The position numbers and the translations under genes were made by a program. The notes beneath the pieces were generated by a model. It searched no databases and was not told where the DNA came from. It saw nothing but the letters and a program-made list of their open reading frames with translations. A stretch of DNA of 64,000 nucleotides from Acidithiobacillus sp. (lineage in GTDB: Bacteria > Pseudomonadota > Gammaproteobacteria > Acidithiobacillales > Acidithiobacillaceae): assembly GCA_028697715.1 (NCBI GenBank), contig JAQVDS010000014.1, forward strand, positions 1 through 64,000, read 5' to 3'. Of the stretch, positions 56,221 through 64,000 are shown one piece after another; the stretch's first letter is position 1; every line of letters begins with the position of its first letter.

Positions 56221-58092
56221 ATGGCGTTGTTACAAATAGCCGAACCTGGGCAGTCTACCGCCCCGCACGAACATCGCTTGGCGGTGGGGATCGATCTGGG
56301 AACGACTCATTCTTTGGTCGCGACGATTCGCTCTGCGCAGCCGGTGGTGGTACGCGATTCTGAGGGGCGCTATCTTTTGCCGTCAGTCGTTCAGTATCGT
56401 GCCGATGGCACGGTTCGCGTCGGCGAGGAAGCCCGCGCGGAGGCCGCCGCCGATCCCCACAATACCATTGCTTCGGTGAAGCGTCTGATGGGCCGCGGAG
56501 CGGAGGAATTGCAGACCCTGGCGGGGGCCTTGCCCTATCGGGTGCTTGCTGGCGAGGGCATGGTCCGCCTGCAAACTGCGCAGGGGGAAAAGACCCCGGT
56601 GGAAGTTTCCGCCGAGATTCTGCGCGTATTGCGCCAGCGCGCGGAGGAAAGCCTGGGGGGTGAACTGACCGGAGCGGTGATTACCGTCCCCGCCTATTTT
56701 GACGATGCCCAGCGCCAGGCCACCAAGGATGCCGCCCGCCTGGCGGGGATCAATGTCTTGCGCCTGTTGGCGGAGCCCACCGCAGCAGCAGTGGCTTATG
56801 GCCTCGACAAAGGGGCGGAGGGACTCTTCGCCATTTATGACCTGGGTGGGGGCACCTTTGATCTGTCATTGCTGCGTTTGCAGAAGGGCGTCTTTGAGGT
56901 GCTGGCGACGGCTGGTGACGCCGCTCTGGGTGGTGACGACATGGATCGCCTGATTGCCGAACAGATCCTGGCGCATTTCGCCGAACAGGGAGACAGCAGT
57001 CCTGCTTGGCACCGACAGGTGCTGCTCGCCGCGCGCGCCATCAAGGAGCGACTGAGTAGCCTGGAGGAAGCCAGTGTCGAGTTGGTACTGCCAGGTGGCA
57101 AAGCCGTGCAGTGGCATCTGCGGCGCGAGCAGCTCGAGAGCTGGATCGAACCGGTCATTCGTCGCAGCTTTGCGCCCTGTCGCCGGGCCCTGCGCGATGC
57201 CCATATTCGTCCGGAAGAAATTGACGGAGTCGTGCTGGTCGGAGGCGCTACCCGTGTGCCCCTGTTGCGTCGCTTGGTCGCTGAACTGTTCGGACGGGAG
57301 CCGCTCTGTGATATCGATCCCGACCAGGTCGTCGCTCTGGGCGCCGCCATCCAGGCCGACGCCCTCGTCGGCAATCAGAGCGACGATCTGCTCCTCATGG
57401 ATGTGCTGCCCCTGTCCTTGGGGCTGGAAACCATGGGGGGCTTGGTGGAGAAGATCATTCCGCGCAACACCCCTATCCCGGTTGCTAAGGCACAGGAGTT
57501 CACCACTTTCAAAGACGGGCAGACGGCGATGAGCATTCACGTTCTGCAGGGAGAGCGGGAGAAGGTGGAAGACAACCGGTCTCTTGCCCGTTTCAGTCTG
57601 CGCGGTATCCCGCCGATGGTCGCCGGTGCGGCGCGGATACGAGTCACCTTTCAGGTGGATGCAGATGGTCTGTTGGCGGTGAGTGCAGAAGAGTCGAGCA
57701 CCGGCGTGCGTGCCGAGGTGCAGGTCAAGCCGTCCTATGGTCTGGACGATGCGGCGATTACTCGCATGTTGCGGGAGGCCATCGCCCACGGCAAAGAGGA
57801 CATTGAGCAACGGCGCCTCGCCGAGGCCCGGGTTGAGGGCGAGCGCGTCCGGGAGGCACTGGACTCGGCCCTGGCCCAGGATGGCAGTCTGTTGCAGCCT
57901 GACGAACGCGCCCGGATTGACGCGGCGCGGGCCGAGTTGCTGCATGCTCTGGGCAGTGATTCTGCCGCCGCGATCGAGCATGCCGCCGGGGCGGTCGAAA
58001 AGGCAGCCGAGGTGCTCGTCGAGCGGCGCATGAATCAAGCCGTGCGCAAAGCGATGGCGGGCCATTCCATCGACGAGTGGAGCGAGAAATGA
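56221..58092 (+). CDS. hscA: Fe-S assembly chaperone HscA
   Basis: 623 residues, specialised Hsp70. ATPase domain: [69 protein letters not shown]. Substrate domain recognises the LPPVK of IscU and releases the cluster with HscB. Its stop overlaps the fdx start (ATGA). Confidence 0.96.
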   Translation: MALLQIAEPGQSTAPHEHRLAVGIDLGTTHSLVATIRSAQPVVVRDSEGRYLLPSVVQYRADGTVRVGEEARAEAAADPHNTIASVKRLMGRGAEELQTLAGALPYRVLAGEGMVRLQTAQGEKTPVEVSAEILRVLRQRAEESLGGELTGAVITVPAYFDDAQRQATKDAARLAGINVLRLLAEPTAAAVAYGLDKGAEGLFAIYDLGGGTFDLSLLRLQKGVFEVLATAGDAALGGDDMDRLIAEQILAHFAEQGDSSPAWHRQVLLAARAIKERLSSLEEASVELVLPGGKAVQWHLRREQLESWIEPVIRRSFAPCRRALRDAHIRPEEIDGVVLVGGATRVPLLRRLVAELFGREPLCDIDPDQVVALGAAIQADALVGNQSDDLLLMDVLPLSLGLETMGGLVEKIIPRNTPIPVAKAQEFTTFKDGQTAMSIHVLQGEREKVEDNRSLARFSLRGIPPMVAGAARIRVTFQVDADGLLAVSAEESSTGVRAEVQVKPSYGLDDAAITRMLREAIAHGKEDIEQRRLAEARVEGERVREALDSALAQDGSLLQPDERARIDAARAELLHALGSDSAAAIEHAAGAVEKAAEVLVERRMNQAVRKAMAGHSIDEWSEK

Positions 58093-58427
58093 CGAAAATC
58101 CGCTTTTTACCCCATGCCGAAATCTGCCCGGAAGGTCGGGAGATCGAAGCTACGCCCGGCGAAAGCATCATCGAGGCGGCGCTGCGCAATGACCTGCATA
58201 TCGAGCATGCCTGCGAGATGTCCTGTGCCTGTACCACCTGCCACGTGATTGTGCGTGAGGGCTTTGACAGCCTGGAACCCGCCGAGGAAAAAGAAGAGGA
58301 TCTGCTCGATCGCGCCTGGGGGCTGGAACCCTGCTCGCGCCTAAGTTGTCAGGCCAAGGTGGCGGAGACCGATCTGCTCATCGAGATCCCTAAGTACACC
58401 ATCAACCTGGAAAAGGAGCGTCACTGA
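58089..58427 (+). CDS. fdx: [2Fe-2S] ferredoxin of the Isc system
   Basis: 112 residues. Cluster Cys pattern [15 protein letters not shown] (C-x5-C-x2-C) plus the distal Cys in LSCQAKV, as in E. coli Fdx. Supplies electrons for cluster assembly. Four-base overlap with hscA and one-base overlap with iscX. Confidence 0.96.
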   Translation: MTKIRFLPHAEICPEGREIEATPGESIIEAALRNDLHIEHACEMSCACTTCHVIVREGFDSLEPAEEKEEDLLDRAWGLEPCSRLSCQAKVAETDLLIEIPKYTINLEKERH

Positions 58428-58621
58428 TGCGTTGGACCGACACGCAAGAAATCGCTATCTCGCTGGACGAGGCGCACCCAGACGCCGATGTGCAGCACCT
58501 GCGCTTTACCGATCTGCACCGCTGGGTGGTGGAACTTCCTGATTTTGAAGATAATCCGGAGGCATCCAACGAGCGTATCCTGGAGGCTATCCAGATGGCC
58601 TGGCTGTCCGAGCGCGACTGA
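58427..58621 (+). CDS. iscX: IscX (YfhJ) regulator of cluster assembly
   Basis: 64 residues, the usual size. Acidic, with WTDTQEIAISLDEAHPDAD, the DLHRWVVELPDFEDNPE core and an NERILEAIQMAW helix; these bind IscS. Last gene of the isc set. Confidence 0.95.
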   Translation: MRWTDTQEIAISLDEAHPDADVQHLRFTDLHRWVVELPDFEDNPEASNERILEAIQMAWLSERD

Positions 58622-58630
58622 GGACGCCTA

Positions 58631-59695
58631 GTGTCGCGGGTGGTGGTCGCCCTGTCGGGCGGAGTCGATTCCGCCGTGGCCGCTGCTTTATTGCAGGAGG
58701 CTGGCCACGATCTTTTGGGCGTGACCATGCGGCTGTGGCCGAAAAGCCGCTGCTGCGACGAGAAAGACATCGAAGACGCCGCCGAGCTCTGTGCTCAGCT
58801 CGGCATTCCCTATCAGGTGCTCGATTACCGGGAGCGCTTTCGTAGCGAAATCGTCGATCCCTTCATCGCTGCCTATCAGGAGGGCCGCACGCCCAATCCC
58901 TGTACTCGCTGTAATCAGGTCCTGAAATTTTCCGCTCTCTGGCAGGAGGCAGACGCGCTCGGCGCAGACTACCTGGCAACGGGTCATTATGTGCGTCAAG
59001 TTAGCTCTGCGGCGGCGGAAATCTGGCGTGGCGTCGATGAACGCAAAGATCAGTCCTATTTTCTCTATGCGATCGAGCGGGCGTTGTTGCCGCGCTTGCT
59101 CTTTCCCCTTGGTGCCTTACGCAAAGAGGAAGTGCGCGCCATCGCCAAAGCGCGTGCGTTGCCGGTGGCGGGCAAGCAGGACTCCCAGGATGTCTGCTTT
59201 GTTGCCGGCGACTATCGCAGCTTCTTGCGGGAACAGGGGGTGTCCGGGCGCCCGGGGAATATCGTCAATCTGCAAGGCGAGACCCTCGGTACCCACGATG
59301 GCGTCATCAACTTTACCGTCGGTCAACGGCGGGGGATCGGTGGTGGTAGTGCGGTGCCTCTGTATGTCCTCGCGGTAGATGCAGGCCGTGACCAGGTACG
59401 TGTAGGACCCGCGGAATACTTGTATCAGGACCAGTTGCGTATCCACGAGTGCAATTGGCTTGCTGATTGCGCCCCGGGGCGGGAAGAGCGGGTTACCGTC
59501 AAACTGCGCTACGCCGCGCCGCCCGTCGCTGCGACCCTGCGCCTGGGGCAGGGCGGAGAAGCCACTTTGCTCCTCGACGCAGCGCAGCGCGCGGTTACGC
59601 CCGGGCAAGCGGCAGTCTGTTACCAGGACGAGCGCCTGCTGGGTGGGGGCATCATTGCGGAGTTTGGCATATCTGTCGATTCTGCGTCAGAATGA
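58631..59695 (+). CDS. mnmA: tRNA-specific 2-thiouridylase MnmA
   Basis: 354 residues. PP-loop ALSGGVDSAVAA, catalytic Cys in NPCTRCNQ and the second in QDVCFV are present. Installs the 2-thio group at U34 of Lys, Glu and Gln tRNAs with sulfur from IscS through the Tus relay, so linkage to the isc operon is sensible. GTG start ten bases after iscX. Confidence 0.95.
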   Translation: MSRVVVALSGGVDSAVAAALLQEAGHDLLGVTMRLWPKSRCCDEKDIEDAAELCAQLGIPYQVLDYRERFRSEIVDPFIAAYQEGRTPNPCTRCNQVLKFSALWQEADALGADYLATGHYVRQVSSAAAEIWRGVDERKDQSYFLYAIERALLPRLLFPLGALRKEEVRAIAKARALPVAGKQDSQDVCFVAGDYRSFLREQGVSGRPGNIVNLQGETLGTHDGVINFTVGQRRGIGGGSAVPLYVLAVDAGRDQVRVGPAEYLYQDQLRIHECNWLADCAPGREERVTVKLRYAAPPVAATLRLGQGGEATLLLDAAQRAVTPGQAAVCYQDERLLGGGIIAEFGISVDSASE

Positions 59696-59717
59696 TTGCT
59701 TCCACGGGAGCGTTGTT

Positions 59718-60461
59718 ATGGCTGAGGAAAGTAACGAGCAGCAAATCTTTCGGATCCTCGTAGTAGAGGATGAAGAAGGCATCCAGCAGCTCCTTCGCCT
59801 GACCCTGCAGAAGCATGGCTTTGCAGTGTCCTGTGCAGGAAGCGTCGAGGCAGCCGAGGACCTTCTCCATGATCCAGTGCCGCATCTGATCATTCTCGAC
59901 TGGATGCTCCCCGGGGAAAGCGGCATTGCCTGGTGTCGCAATCTCCGGCGGCGGGACAAGCTACAAGGTGTCCCCATCATTTTGCTTACCGCCCGTGGGG
60001 AAGAGGGCGATCGTGTGCATGGCCTGGAATCCGGCGCCGATGATTATCTCGCCAAGCCCTTCTCGCCACGGGAGCTGGTGGCGCGAGTGCAGGCCCTGTT
60101 GCGCCGCAGCTACGGTGGCCTTAGCCCCAATCGGGTACAGATTGGCGAACTCAGTATCGATGTCAAGGCACATCGCGTTACCCTGAACGGCCGCCATGTG
60201 CCAATGGGGCCCACGGAGTTCCGTATGCTGCGTCTCTTTGTCACCAATCCCGACCGGGTGTACAGCCGTGATGCCCTGCTCGATCTCATCTGGGGGCGTC
60301 AGACCTATATCGAAGAGCGTACAGTAGATGTGCATATCCGTCGCTTGCGCCGCTGCCTCGAAAAAGTCCACTACGCCCACATCATCGAAACGGTGCGCGG
60401 AGAAGGCTATCGCTGCAATCCCCTGCCACAAAGCCCAGAACTCGCCAGCGAAGCGCCATGA
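59718..60461 (+). CDS. phoB: Phosphate regulon response regulator PhoB
   Basis: 247 residues. Receiver domain with the acidic pair VVEDEEG at 15-21, phospho-acceptor Asp61 in ILDWMLPGES, Thr/Ala and Lys at LLTARGEEGD and AKPFSPRELVARV; winged-helix effector with GPTEFRMLRLFV, RTVDVHIRRLRRCLE and VRGEGYRC. ATG at 59718 after GGGAG; this leaves a ten-residue N-terminal extension relative to E. coli. Binds Pho boxes and turns on the phosphate genes. Four-base overlap with phoR. Confidence 0.95.
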   Translation: MAEESNEQQIFRILVVEDEEGIQQLLRLTLQKHGFAVSCAGSVEAAEDLLHDPVPHLIILDWMLPGESGIAWCRNLRRRDKLQGVPIILLTARGEEGDRVHGLESGADDYLAKPFSPRELVARVQALLRRSYGGLSPNRVQIGELSIDVKAHRVTLNGRHVPMGPTEFRMLRLFVTNPDRVYSRDALLDLIWGRQTYIEERTVDVHIRRLRRCLEKVHYAHIIETVRGEGYRCNPLPQSPELASEAP

Positions 60462-61810
60462 ACCATCTGCGCGCCTGGGTTCCCGCCCTGCTGCCTCTGG
60501 CGATGCTCCTGGCGTGGAACTTTCTCGGGGCACCTAGTACTTCTCTTATCTCTTTTTTTTGGGCGTCCGTCGTCTTTTATGCCCTCTGGGTGGGCTGGCA
60601 CCGACAAGAGGCCCTGCGTTTTCGCGTCTGGTTTCGGGAGAAAACGACCCGAATCCCGCCGGTGAGCAGCGGCATCTGGGAAGAAACCTTTGCCGAGGGC
60701 TATCACTGGCGGCGGCATCAGGAAATCCGCCAGCAGCAGCTCAATCAGCAGATCATGCAACTTCGCGACGCCTTGCAGACCTTGCCCGACGGGCTGGTAT
60801 TGATGGATGAAGAAGGACGCCTGTTGTGGATGAATCCGGCCGCGGTCGAACTGTTCCACCTGCACTGGCCGGAGGATTTGGGCAAGCCGCTGTCTTTCTG
60901 GCTCCGCTTGCCGCACATCCAGGAGTTTCTTGGTGGCGCCGGCCCTGGCAATCTCTCCTTGCAGTTTCCGGATCGGCCGGAGGCGGTTTTTGAGGCATTA
61001 CGCTATCCCTTGGGAGACGCAGGGACCCTGGTCCTGTTTCGCGACGTCTCCCGCCTGCGGCAGCTGGAACAGGTGCGGCAAGATTTTGTCGCCAACGTAT
61101 CCCACGAGTTGCGAAGTCCGTTGACGGTGATTCGGGGTTTTCTCGAAAATCTTCTCGATGGCCCCCTGGGGCAGGACGAAGAGGTGGGGCCACAGCTGCG
61201 TCTTATGGAGGAGCAGGGTAAACGGATGCAGTCGCTGGTCGAAGATCTGCTGTCTCTGGCCCGAATCGAAAGTGCCGAGCCCGATCCACAGCGCTGTGAA
61301 ACGGTTTTTGTCGCGCAGATGGTGGAGCGCGCACGGGAAAACCTGATGACATCGATCGAGGAAAAACGACTTTCCTTGCACCTGGACCTGGAGTTTGGTC
61401 TGGCGCTCTGGGCCGAACCGCTGGATATTCACAGCATCGTCCAGAATCTCCTGGAGAACGCTGTGAAGTACACGCCGCCAGGTCGCGATATCCATGTGCG
61501 TTGGCTGGCGGAGGATGGTCGGCTGATGTTGAGCGTGCGTGATACTGGTGATGGCATACCGCGCGAACATCTGCAGCGCGTCACCGAGCGTTTTTACCGG
61601 GTGGACAAAGGGCGCTCTCGGCGGGTAGGGGGCACCGGTCTGGGACTCTCCATCGTTCGCCACACCGCGGAGCGGTACGCTGGTAGCCTGCGCGTGCGTA
61701 GCGAGGTGGGAAAAGGCTCAGAATTTACCGTCTTGTTCCCTATGGAACTCGCGCGGCGTGGGAACTACTGGCAAGACGATGAGGAAGCGCATGTCATTAA
61801 AGTGTCATAA
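60458..61810 (+). CDS. phoR: Phosphate sensor histidine kinase PhoR
   Basis: 450 residues. Two N-terminal membrane helices (about 7-22 and 30-47) and a short charged linker, then a PAS domain at about 100-200. The dimerisation helix has phospho-accepting His216 in NVSHELRSPLTVIRGFLENL. The ATPase domain shows NLLENAVKYTP, VRDTGDGIPREHLQRV and GGTGLGLSIVRH. It senses the Pst/PhoU complex. The 3' end of the gene carries the Pho box for pstB. Confidence 0.94.
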   Translation: MNHLRAWVPALLPLAMLLAWNFLGAPSTSLISFFWASVVFYALWVGWHRQEALRFRVWFREKTTRIPPVSSGIWEETFAEGYHWRRHQEIRQQQLNQQIMQLRDALQTLPDGLVLMDEEGRLLWMNPAAVELFHLHWPEDLGKPLSFWLRLPHIQEFLGGAGPGNLSLQFPDRPEAVFEALRYPLGDAGTLVLFRDVSRLRQLEQVRQDFVANVSHELRSPLTVIRGFLENLLDGPLGQDEEVGPQLRLMEEQGKRMQSLVEDLLSLARIESAEPDPQRCETVFVAQMVERARENLMTSIEEKRLSLHLDLEFGLALWAEPLDIHSIVQNLLENAVKYTPPGRDIHVRWLAEDGRLMLSVRDTGDGIPREHLQRVTERFYRVDKGRSRRVGGTGLGLSIVRHTAERYAGSLRVRSEVGKGSEFTVLFPMELARRGNYWQDDEEAHVIKVS

Positions 61811-61824
61811 TTGTCCGGTATACT
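61791..61824 (+). promoter_or_regulatory. Pho box and promoter of pstB
   Basis: ATGTCAT (61791-61797), spacer TAAA, GTGTCAT (61802-61808) is a complete Pho box. Ten bases later, TATACT at 61819-61824 is a strong -10 box, predicting a start of transcription near 61831. The box lies inside the last codons and stop of phoR. Confidence 0.85.
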
Positions 61825-61855
61825 GCTGGGCAGGATCGGTCTCGGGGAGCTATTT

Positions 61856-62617
61856 GTGACGGAAAATGCGAAAATTGCGGTGCGCAATCTCGATTTTTAC
61901 TACGGCGACAACAAATCCTTGAAAGGCATTAATCTGGATCTGCCAGGGAACCAGGTAACCGCCTTCATCGGTCCATCAGGCTGCGGAAAGTCCACCCTGT
62001 TGCGGGTTTTTAATCGCATGTACTCGCTCTATCCAGGGCAGCGGGCGACCGGGCAGGTGCTGCTCGATGGTGAGGACATCCTCTCCCCCAGCTACAATGT
62101 GAATCTGCTGCGTGCCCGGGTAGGTATGGTGTTCCAAAAACCCACCCCATTCCCGATGTCCATTTACGACAATATCTCTTTTGGCATCAAGCTCTACGAG
62201 AAGCTTCGCAAGGTGGAGCTCGACGAGCGGGTAGAGCAGGCCTTACGGCAGGCGGCGCTTTGGGATGAAGTCAAAGACAACCTCAAGAAGAGTGGTCTCA
62301 GCCTTTCGGGTGGCCAGCAGCAACGCCTGTGCATCGCCCGCGCCGTGGCTGTGCGCCCCGAGGTCATCCTTCTCGACGAACCCACCTCGGCACTGGATCC
62401 AATTGCGACGCTGAAAATCGAGGAACTGGTGGCAGAATTGCGCGAGCATTTCACTCTGCTTATCGTGACGCACAATATGCAGCAGGCAGCGCGAGTCTCT
62501 GATTATACTGCGTTTATGTATCTCGGCGAGATGGTCGAGTACGGCCCCACGCAGCAATTGTTCACCAATCCGCAGAAAAAGCAGACGGAAGATTACATTA
62601 CCGGTCGGTATGGCTGA
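61856..62617 (+). CDS. pstB: Phosphate ABC transporter ATPase PstB
   Basis: 253 residues from the GTG at 61856, which has GGGGAG 7 nt upstream. An in-frame start at 61811 would precede the predicted transcript start from the Pho promoter and adds 15 extra residues, so it is rejected. Walker [10 protein letters not shown] at 39-47, the family's [15 protein letters not shown] signature, Walker [12 protein letters not shown], and [11 protein letters not shown] near the end. The partner genes pstS, pstC and pstA are not adjacent and are not in the window. Confidence 0.94.
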   Translation: MTENAKIAVRNLDFYYGDNKSLKGINLDLPGNQVTAFIGPSGCGKSTLLRVFNRMYSLYPGQRATGQVLLDGEDILSPSYNVNLLRARVGMVFQKPTPFPMSIYDNISFGIKLYEKLRKVELDERVEQALRQAALWDEVKDNLKKSGLSLSGGQQQRLCIARAVAVRPEVILLDEPTSALDPIATLKIEELVAELREHFTLLIVTHNMQQAARVSDYTAFMYLGEMVEYGPTQQLFTNPQKKQTEDYITGRYG

Positions 62618-62631
62618 GGAGGTTCCTTGCT

Positions 62632-63342
62632 ATGAATTCAGATCCCCATGTTTCGCAGCGCTTTGATGACGAACTTCATGCAGTGCATGAGCTCGTACAC
62701 CGCATGGCGGGCGTCGTCGAAGAGCAGATGCGCAACGCCTTGACGGCGCTATTGCAGCAGGACGAGTCACTGGCCAATGAAGTCATCGGTGGTGACAACG
62801 TCGTCAACGGCTATGAGCTGCGCATCGAAGAGGAGTGCATCAACATCCTGGTTCGGCGTCAGCCAGCGGCTGGTGACCTACGTTTGGTAATGACCCTGAT
62901 CAAGTCCATTGCCGACCTCGAACGGATCGGTGACAAAGCGGTAAAGATCGCCAGCATGGCGCTGTCGATGCAACGCAGCAGTGCCAGTATCAATAGTCGT
63001 TTTCTGCGGGATATCAAAACCATGGGGGACTATGCCCTGGGGATGTTCCGCCGCGCCATGGACGCCCTGGCTAATGGTGATGCGGATGCTGCCCTGGAGA
63101 TCGCCAAGGGTGACGAGGAGCTCAATCAGGAATACCGCGCTGCGTTGCGTCGCCTGATCACCTATATGATGGAAGATCCGCGCACCATCACCCCGGCTAT
63201 CGACGCCCTCTTCGTGGCCAAGGCTTTGGAGCGCGTGGGTGATCATGCGCGTAACCTCTGCGAGTATGTCATCTACCTTGTCAAAGGCGTCAACGTCCGT
63301 CATATTCCCTTGGAGGAAGTTCGCCAACAGTTTCAGGATTGA
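62632..63342 (+). CDS. phoU: Phosphate-specific transport regulator PhoU
   Basis: 236 residues, all alpha, two PhoU repeats at about 15-100 and 120-205, each with the acidic metal-binding ExxxD-type residues. DELHAVHELVHRMAGVVEEQ and RQPAAGDLRLVMTLIKSIADLERIGDKAVK are family blocks. It connects the Pst transporter to PhoR and silences the Pho response when phosphate is plentiful. Fifteen bases after pstB. Confidence 0.94.
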   Translation: MNSDPHVSQRFDDELHAVHELVHRMAGVVEEQMRNALTALLQQDESLANEVIGGDNVVNGYELRIEEECINILVRRQPAAGDLRLVMTLIKSIADLERIGDKAVKIASMALSMQRSSASINSRFLRDIKTMGDYALGMFRRAMDALANGDADAALEIAKGDEELNQEYRAALRRLITYMMEDPRTITPAIDALFVAKALERVGDHARNLCEYVIYLVKGVNVRHIPLEEVRQQFQD

Positions 63343-63347
63343 ATCTC

Positions 63348-64000
63348 ATGCCCAGTGACGACAGTCTGCCGCAGCAAAATCTTCTGGCCGCCGTTGACCT
63401 GGGCTCCAACTCTTTCCACATGGTCATTGCCGAAGAGGTGGGTAGCGAGCTGCGCCTGCTTGATCGCCTGCGCGAAGGCGTACGTCTGGCAGAGGGGTTG
63501 CGTCCAGACGGTGGACTGCGATCCGAGGTTGCAGATCGTGCCATCGACTGCCTGCAACGCTTTGGGCAGCGGCTGCGTTCCGTGCCCCGGGACCGCATTC
63601 GCGTCATTGGCACTAATACCCTACGGATGTTGCGCGACGCCGATGACTTCCTTGCCAAAATCGAAACGGCCCTCGGCGTACCCGTAGAAATCGTTGCCGG
63701 ACGGGAAGAGGCGCGCCTCATTTATCTGGGGGTAGCACACAGTCTGGCGCTTGCCCCGGAGGAGCGGCGGCTGGTCGTCGATATTGGCGGTGGCAGCACA
63801 GAGATTATTGCGGGGCGAGGCTTCAGCCCTGGCATCCGGGAAAGCCTGCATTTTGGTTGCGTGCGTTCGACGCAGGAATATTTCCCTGACGAAAAAATCA
63901 GCCGCGATGCCTATGCCGCTCTGCAGCGGCGCGTACGCTTGGCCCTTGAGCCTGTGCTTGGAGAGTATCGCCGCTTTGGCTGGGATCAGGCTGTTGGTTC
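63348..64000 (+). CDS. ppx: Exopolyphosphatase/pppGpp phosphohydrolase, cut by the window end
   Basis: The first 217 residues are seen; the gene runs off the right edge. Actin-fold signatures are AVDLGSNSFHMVIAE (N-terminal phosphate loop) and VVDIGGGSTEIIAG (second loop), with the catalytic Glu region RVIGTNTLRML and VEIVAGREEARLIYLG. ATG at 63348, five bases after phoU. Degrades polyphosphate, or pppGpp in the GppA branch; its link to phoU favours Ppx. Confidence 0.9.
   Translation, partial: MPSDDSLPQQNLLAAVDLGSNSFHMVIAEEVGSELRLLDRLREGVRLAEGLRPDGGLRSEVADRAIDCLQRFGQRLRSVPRDRIRVIGTNTLRMLRDADDFLAKIETALGVPVEIVAGREEARLIYLGVAHSLALAPEERRLVVDIGGGSTEIIAGRGFSPGIRESLHFGCVRSTQEYFPDEKISRDAYAALQRRVRLALEPVLGEYRRFGWDQAVG

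Noticed and set aside
59673..59690. Pho-box-like CTGTCGA-TTCT-GCGTCAG upstream of phoB
   Set aside because: The repeats are degenerate, they lie in the 3' end of mnmA, and no -10 box occurs ten bases downstream as it does at the two better sites. Possible but not listed as a feature.
61811..61855. Upstream in-frame start for pstB
   Set aside because: It lies ahead of the predicted Pho promoter start of transcription; the GTG at 61856 has a good ribosome site and gives the usual PstB length.

Overview
The window is a dense, mostly chromosomal-core segment of a GC-rich proteobacterium. The order leuB-asd-fimV-truA-trpF-trpB-trpA-accD-folC-cvpA-purF-metZ is the classical gamma-proteobacterial arrangement. 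The sequence as a whole (Tat-exported phospholipase, unusual pilins, autotroph-like compact operons) would fit an Acidithiobacillus-type organism, but that genus call is an inference from protein flavour and not from a search.

Layout. 1-4.6 kb: photolyase, a secreted single-HKD PLD-family protein, and the molybdenum-cofactor genes moeA-mobB-mobA. 4.6-18.4 kb: an unrecognised protein, then the leuB...metZ supercluster, with many ATGA stop/start overlaps. 18.4-25.7 kb: a CBS protein, a CNNM/CBS transporter, queA-tgt and yajC-secD-secF. 25.7-28.0 kb: tRNA-Ser(CGA) followed by accessory genes (PIN/RHH toxin-antitoxin pair, a two-gene unit with a short DUF2335-like protein, a HTH-Sel1 protein). 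28.0-31.3 kb: a pilin locus with a near-perfect sigma-54 promoter preceded by three palindromic sites spaced exactly 52 bp apart, two type IV pilin genes, a small coiled protein and a GAF-PAS-GGDEF diguanylate cyclase. 31.4-34.4 kb: an AT-richer island (NERD-domain membrane protein, a membrane protein, a Cys-rich lipoprotein). 34.4-39.9 kb: a TonB-dependent receptor, a Sel1-repeat protein and a Tat-exported phospholipase C, preceded by four Pho repeats in 11-bp register. 40-47 kb: trxA-rho, rpmE, malic enzyme, a PerM-type permease, ilvD and a NYN-cold-shock fusion. 47-52 kb: yciB-yciI-bolA-argA (minus strand), a DUF815 ATPase, suhB, trmJ and cysE. 53-58.6 kb: the complete isc operon (iscR-S-U-A-hscB-hscA-fdx-iscX), then mnmA. 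59.7-64 kb: phoB-phoR-pstB-phoU-ppx (ppx runs off the end).

How parts work together. The Pho genes at the right end and the Pho repeats in front of the TonB receptor and in front of pstB tie two distant parts of the window into one phosphate-starvation response: PhoR/PhoB would induce phosphate import control and an outer-membrane receptor/phospholipase scavenging module. The isc operon supplies Fe-S clusters used by IlvD, IscR and the Fe-S type PurF, and IscS supplies sulfur to MnmA, encoded directly downstream. The pilin locus combines sigma-54 control with a c-di-GMP synthase; FimV, encoded in the supercluster, belongs to the same surface-motility theme.

Limits: all calls are by eye from translated sequence and motif recognition; promoters and operators are pattern matches. 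No IS element, CRISPR array or rRNA gene was seen.
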